Part shown: one piece after another, positions 3,494 to 5,161 of the stretch
Numbering within the stretch: the stretch's first letter is position 1
Layout: the number at the start of each line of letters is the position of its first letter
NCBI GenBank assembly: GCA_021782525.1
Contig: JAJXUY010000153.1
Location: 1 to 5,161 of the forward strand
Origin: Acidobacteriota bacterium
GTDB taxonomy: Bacteria; Acidobacteriota; Thermoanaerobaculia; Thermoanaerobaculales; Thermoanaerobaculaceae
Direction: 5' to 3'
DNA length: 5,161 nt
Translations under genes and position numbers: made by a program
Notes under the pieces: model-generated
The model's input: the letters and a program-made list of their open reading frames with translations, nothing else
What the model was told of the DNA's origin: nothing
The model's database searches: none

Positions 3494-5161
3494 ATGCGGT
3501 CACGATCCTGGGGTGTGATTGTCGGGTCCGGTCTGGTGATGGGCCTCGCTGGGCTCGCCGACGCCGACTGCCCTGACCTGGTCGGGCGGTGGCCCGTGCC
3601 CGTGCAGGCGGTGACGGCGGCCGGGACGACGGTGTACGTCGGCAGCGGCTCGACGTTCGTGGCGCTCGACGTCTCGAACCCGGCCTCGCCGAGTGCGCTC
3701 GGTAGCGTGACCTTGCTGGCGGCCATCAGCAGGATCGCCGTGTCGGGGAGCTTCGCTTACGTCGCCGCCGGTGCCGCGGGCTTGCGGGTCCTCGCTGTGT
3801 CGGACCCTGCGCATCCGGTCGAAGTGGGGCACGCGGACGGGCCGGCCTACGACGTCGCGGTATCCGGCACGCACGTCTACGTTGCCGCCGGTGACCTGCG
3901 AATCTACGACGTCGTCAATCCGGCAGCACCGGTCCTGGTGGTTTCATGGACCCCTCCCGAACACTCGGTCACGATCGTGGCCGCGGCAGGTGAGTTCGCG
4001 TACGTCGCAGGTCCCACGAGCTCGATTCTTGCGGGCGTGACCATCGTCCGCGTTTCCGACCCAGCCCATCCTGTCCCCTTGGGCTTCATGAGATGGGGTG
4101 GGCTCGACCAGCCGCTCCCGACTAATCTTACGGTGGTTGGCACCCTTCTCTTCGTGAGCGGCTCTGGCGATATGGGGGACGAAATTGCCATCGTCGACGT
4201 GTCGAACCCGGCGGCGCCGGTGGGGCTGGGATCCTATGGCGGCGTCGGGGGGGCCGTCGCAGTGAGCGGTGCCCTTCTGTTCTCTGATTTCAGCGTCATC
4301 AACATCGCGGATCCACATCACCCGTTCCTGGTAGGCTCGCGGCCTTCCACGGCCATTGTGAAGGGGGTCGCGGTCACGGGTCACACCGTCCTCGTGGCGG
4401 GTTCGGAAAGCGGGCTCTACCTGTTCGACGACTCGGCGTGCGGGGCGAGCGGGTGCTCGCTCGCGTGCACCCCGGTGGTGCCGGCGAGCGCCGTGGCCGG
4501 CACCCCGGTCGTCTTCCAGGGCGCCGTCCTGCAGGGCGGGTGCACGGGGACGCCGGCGTTCGACTGGGACTTCGGCGATGGATCGGCCCACTCGAGCGAG
4601 CCAAGCCCGAGCCACGCCTACCCGTTCGGGGGGGCGTTCCACTGGTCTGTGGCGGTGACCCTGGCCGGGGCGAGCTGCGCGGCGTCCGGGACGATCTCGG
4701 TGGCCTCGAACCTCCCGCCGATCACCGCGCCCGGGGCGTACGCCTACGTCGTGCCGACCTCGGCGCACAAGGCCGGCTACAACGGCACGAGCTGGGTGAC
4801 CGACCTGGTGCTCACGAACCCCGGCTTGACCGACACCACAGCTCGCGTCTACTTCATGAAGGGGGGACGCGACAACACCAGCAGCCCGGCCCGCCCGGTG
4901 ATCGTCCCCCTGCGGCGGTCGGCCAAGCTCACGGACGTGGTGGCGAGCACGTTCTCCGAGACCGGCGCGTCGGGAGCGATCGCGGTCGGCTCCGACGTGC
5001 CGCTGATCGTCACGTCGCGGACGTACAACGACGCGCTCACCGGAACGTACGGGCAGTTCGTCGCGGGGACACCGGTCGCGCAGGCGTTCGGCTCGGGGAC
5101 GAGCGCGTGGCTGACAGGGCTTTCGCAGTCGGTGAGCGACACCGTAGGGTTTCGCACCAAC
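3494..5161 (+). CDS. Secreted LVIVD-propeller / PKD modular protein, 3'-truncated
   Basis: The frame is open from ATG 3494 to the window end, giving 556 residues with no stop. Residues 1-24 look like a Sec signal peptide: Arg-containing start, hydrophobic core to about 22, and ALA-type cleavage at LADA|D. Residues 38-317 contain seven blade-like units of the LVIVD family, each with a V.VSG..YVA-type strand and then D-V-S-[ND]-P-x-x-P. The second motif begins near residues 59, 101, 139, 186, 234 and 270, and is degenerate in the seventh unit. A seven-bladed beta-propeller is inferred. A Cys-containing linker (Cys316, 321, 325) leads to a PKD domain at about 324-405, with FDWDFGDGS at 356-364 and HAY at 374-376; Cys350 and Cys395 may pair. 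Residues 409-556 form a third module (VVPTSAHKAGYNGTSW, TDLVLTNPG, SRTYN, TYGQF, GFRTN) that I recall as recurring in Acidobacteriota secreted proteins but cannot name. No catalytic residues are recognised; a surface or extracellular binding role is only a guess. Codons in the middle blades are less GC-rich than elsewhere. Confidence 0.88.
   Translation, partial: MRSRSWGVIVGSGLVMGLAGLADADCPDLVGRWPVPVQAVTAAGTTVYVGSGSTFVALDVSNPASPSALGSVTLLAAISRIAVSGSFAYVAAGAAGLRVLAVSDPAHPVEVGHADGPAYDVAVSGTHVYVAAGDLRIYDVVNPAAPVLVVSWTPPEHSVTIVAAAGEFAYVAGPTSSILAGVTIVRVSDPAHPVPLGFMRWGGLDQPLPTNLTVVGTLLFVSGSGDMGDEIAIVDVSNPAAPVGLGSYGGVGGAVAVSGALLFSDFSVINIADPHHPFLVGSRPSTAIVKGVAVTGHTVLVAGSESGLYLFDDSACGASGCSLACTPVVPASAVAGTPVVFQGAVLQGGCTGTPAFDWDFGDGSAHSSEPSPSHAYPFGGAFHWSVAVTLAGASCAASGTISVASNLPPITAPGAYAYVVPTSAHKAGYNGTSWVTDLVLTNPGLTDTTARVYFMKGGRDNTSSPARPVIVPLRRSAKLTDVVASTFSETGASGAIAVGSDVPLIVTSRTYNDALTGTYGQFVAGTPVAQAFGSGTSAWLTGLSQSVSDTVGFRTN
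3605..4444 (+). repeat. Seven LVIVD-type propeller blade repeats (protein level)
   Basis: Units cover residues of about 38-74, 78-116, 118-152, 157-202, 208-250, 251-285 and 287-317 of the secreted protein. Unit spacing is 35-46 residues, with units 4 and 5 longest because of loop insertions. Units 2 and 4 share VSDPAHPV, and units 1 and 5 share DVSNPA. Their codons differ throughout, so these are old duplications rather than recent ones. Confidence 0.75.
4463..4708 (+). other. PKD domain within the secreted protein
   Basis: This is an immunoglobulin-like PKD fold, usually found in extracellular parts of surface proteins and secreted enzymes as a spacer or binding module. The hallmark WDFGDGS is at residues 358-364, with S.P..P.HAY following and a terminal strand SVAVTLAG. 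Cysteines at 350 and 395 bracket the domain core and could form a disulphide. Confidence 0.8.

Noticed and set aside
3557..3573. A lipoprotein signal (lipobox) at Cys26 of the secreted protein
   Set aside because: The residues before the Cys are Asp-Ala-Asp, which do not fit the [LVI][ASTVI][GAS]C lipobox. An Ala-X-Ala signal peptidase I site two residues earlier fits better.

Overview
The window is very GC-rich bacterial DNA with tightly packed genes. The likely source is an uncultured or poorly sampled member of Acidobacteriota, possibly Thermoanaerobaculia-like. That placement is an inference from three things: the GC content, an intergenic heptanucleotide tandem array of a kind I associate with such genomes, and a secreted LVIVD-propeller/PKD protein whose C-terminal module I recall from Acidobacteriota proteins. 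No rRNA or other marker gene is present to confirm it.

Layout, left to right. (1) Positions 1-539, + strand: the 3' two thirds or more of a KdpE-type OmpR-family response regulator, entering at the phospho-acceptor Asp. (2) Positions 577-1599, - strand: a complete membrane fatty acid desaturase resembling Bacillus subtilis Des, with all three histidine boxes. It converges on kdpE across a 37-nt gap. (3) Positions 1600-1951: the divergent intergenic region between the desaturase and ubiD. It is the most structured non-coding DNA here, with two interlocked perfect inverted repeats sharing a GATCGG core, a perfect hairpin, and seven uninterrupted copies of a 7-bp repeat. (4) Positions 1952-3403, + strand: a complete UbiD-family prenylated-FMN decarboxylase. 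(5) Positions 3494-5161, + strand: a secreted modular protein open at the window edge, with a signal peptide, seven LVIVD-type propeller blades, a PKD domain and a third module that I know only as a recurring sequence pattern.

The genes do not form one pathway. KdpE suggests a kdp potassium-uptake locus just upstream, outside the window. The desaturase adjusts membrane fluidity. UbiD serves quinone biosynthesis or another (de)carboxylation, and no ubiX is in view. The last gene is an exported, probably cell-surface or extracellular, protein of unknown function. I see no CRISPR array, RNA gene, insertion sequence, phage gene or defence system, and no convincing new multi-gene system. The observations most worth a second look are the heptad array with its adjacent hairpin, the interlocked inverted repeats upstream of the desaturase, and the architecture and uneven codon usage of the secreted protein.
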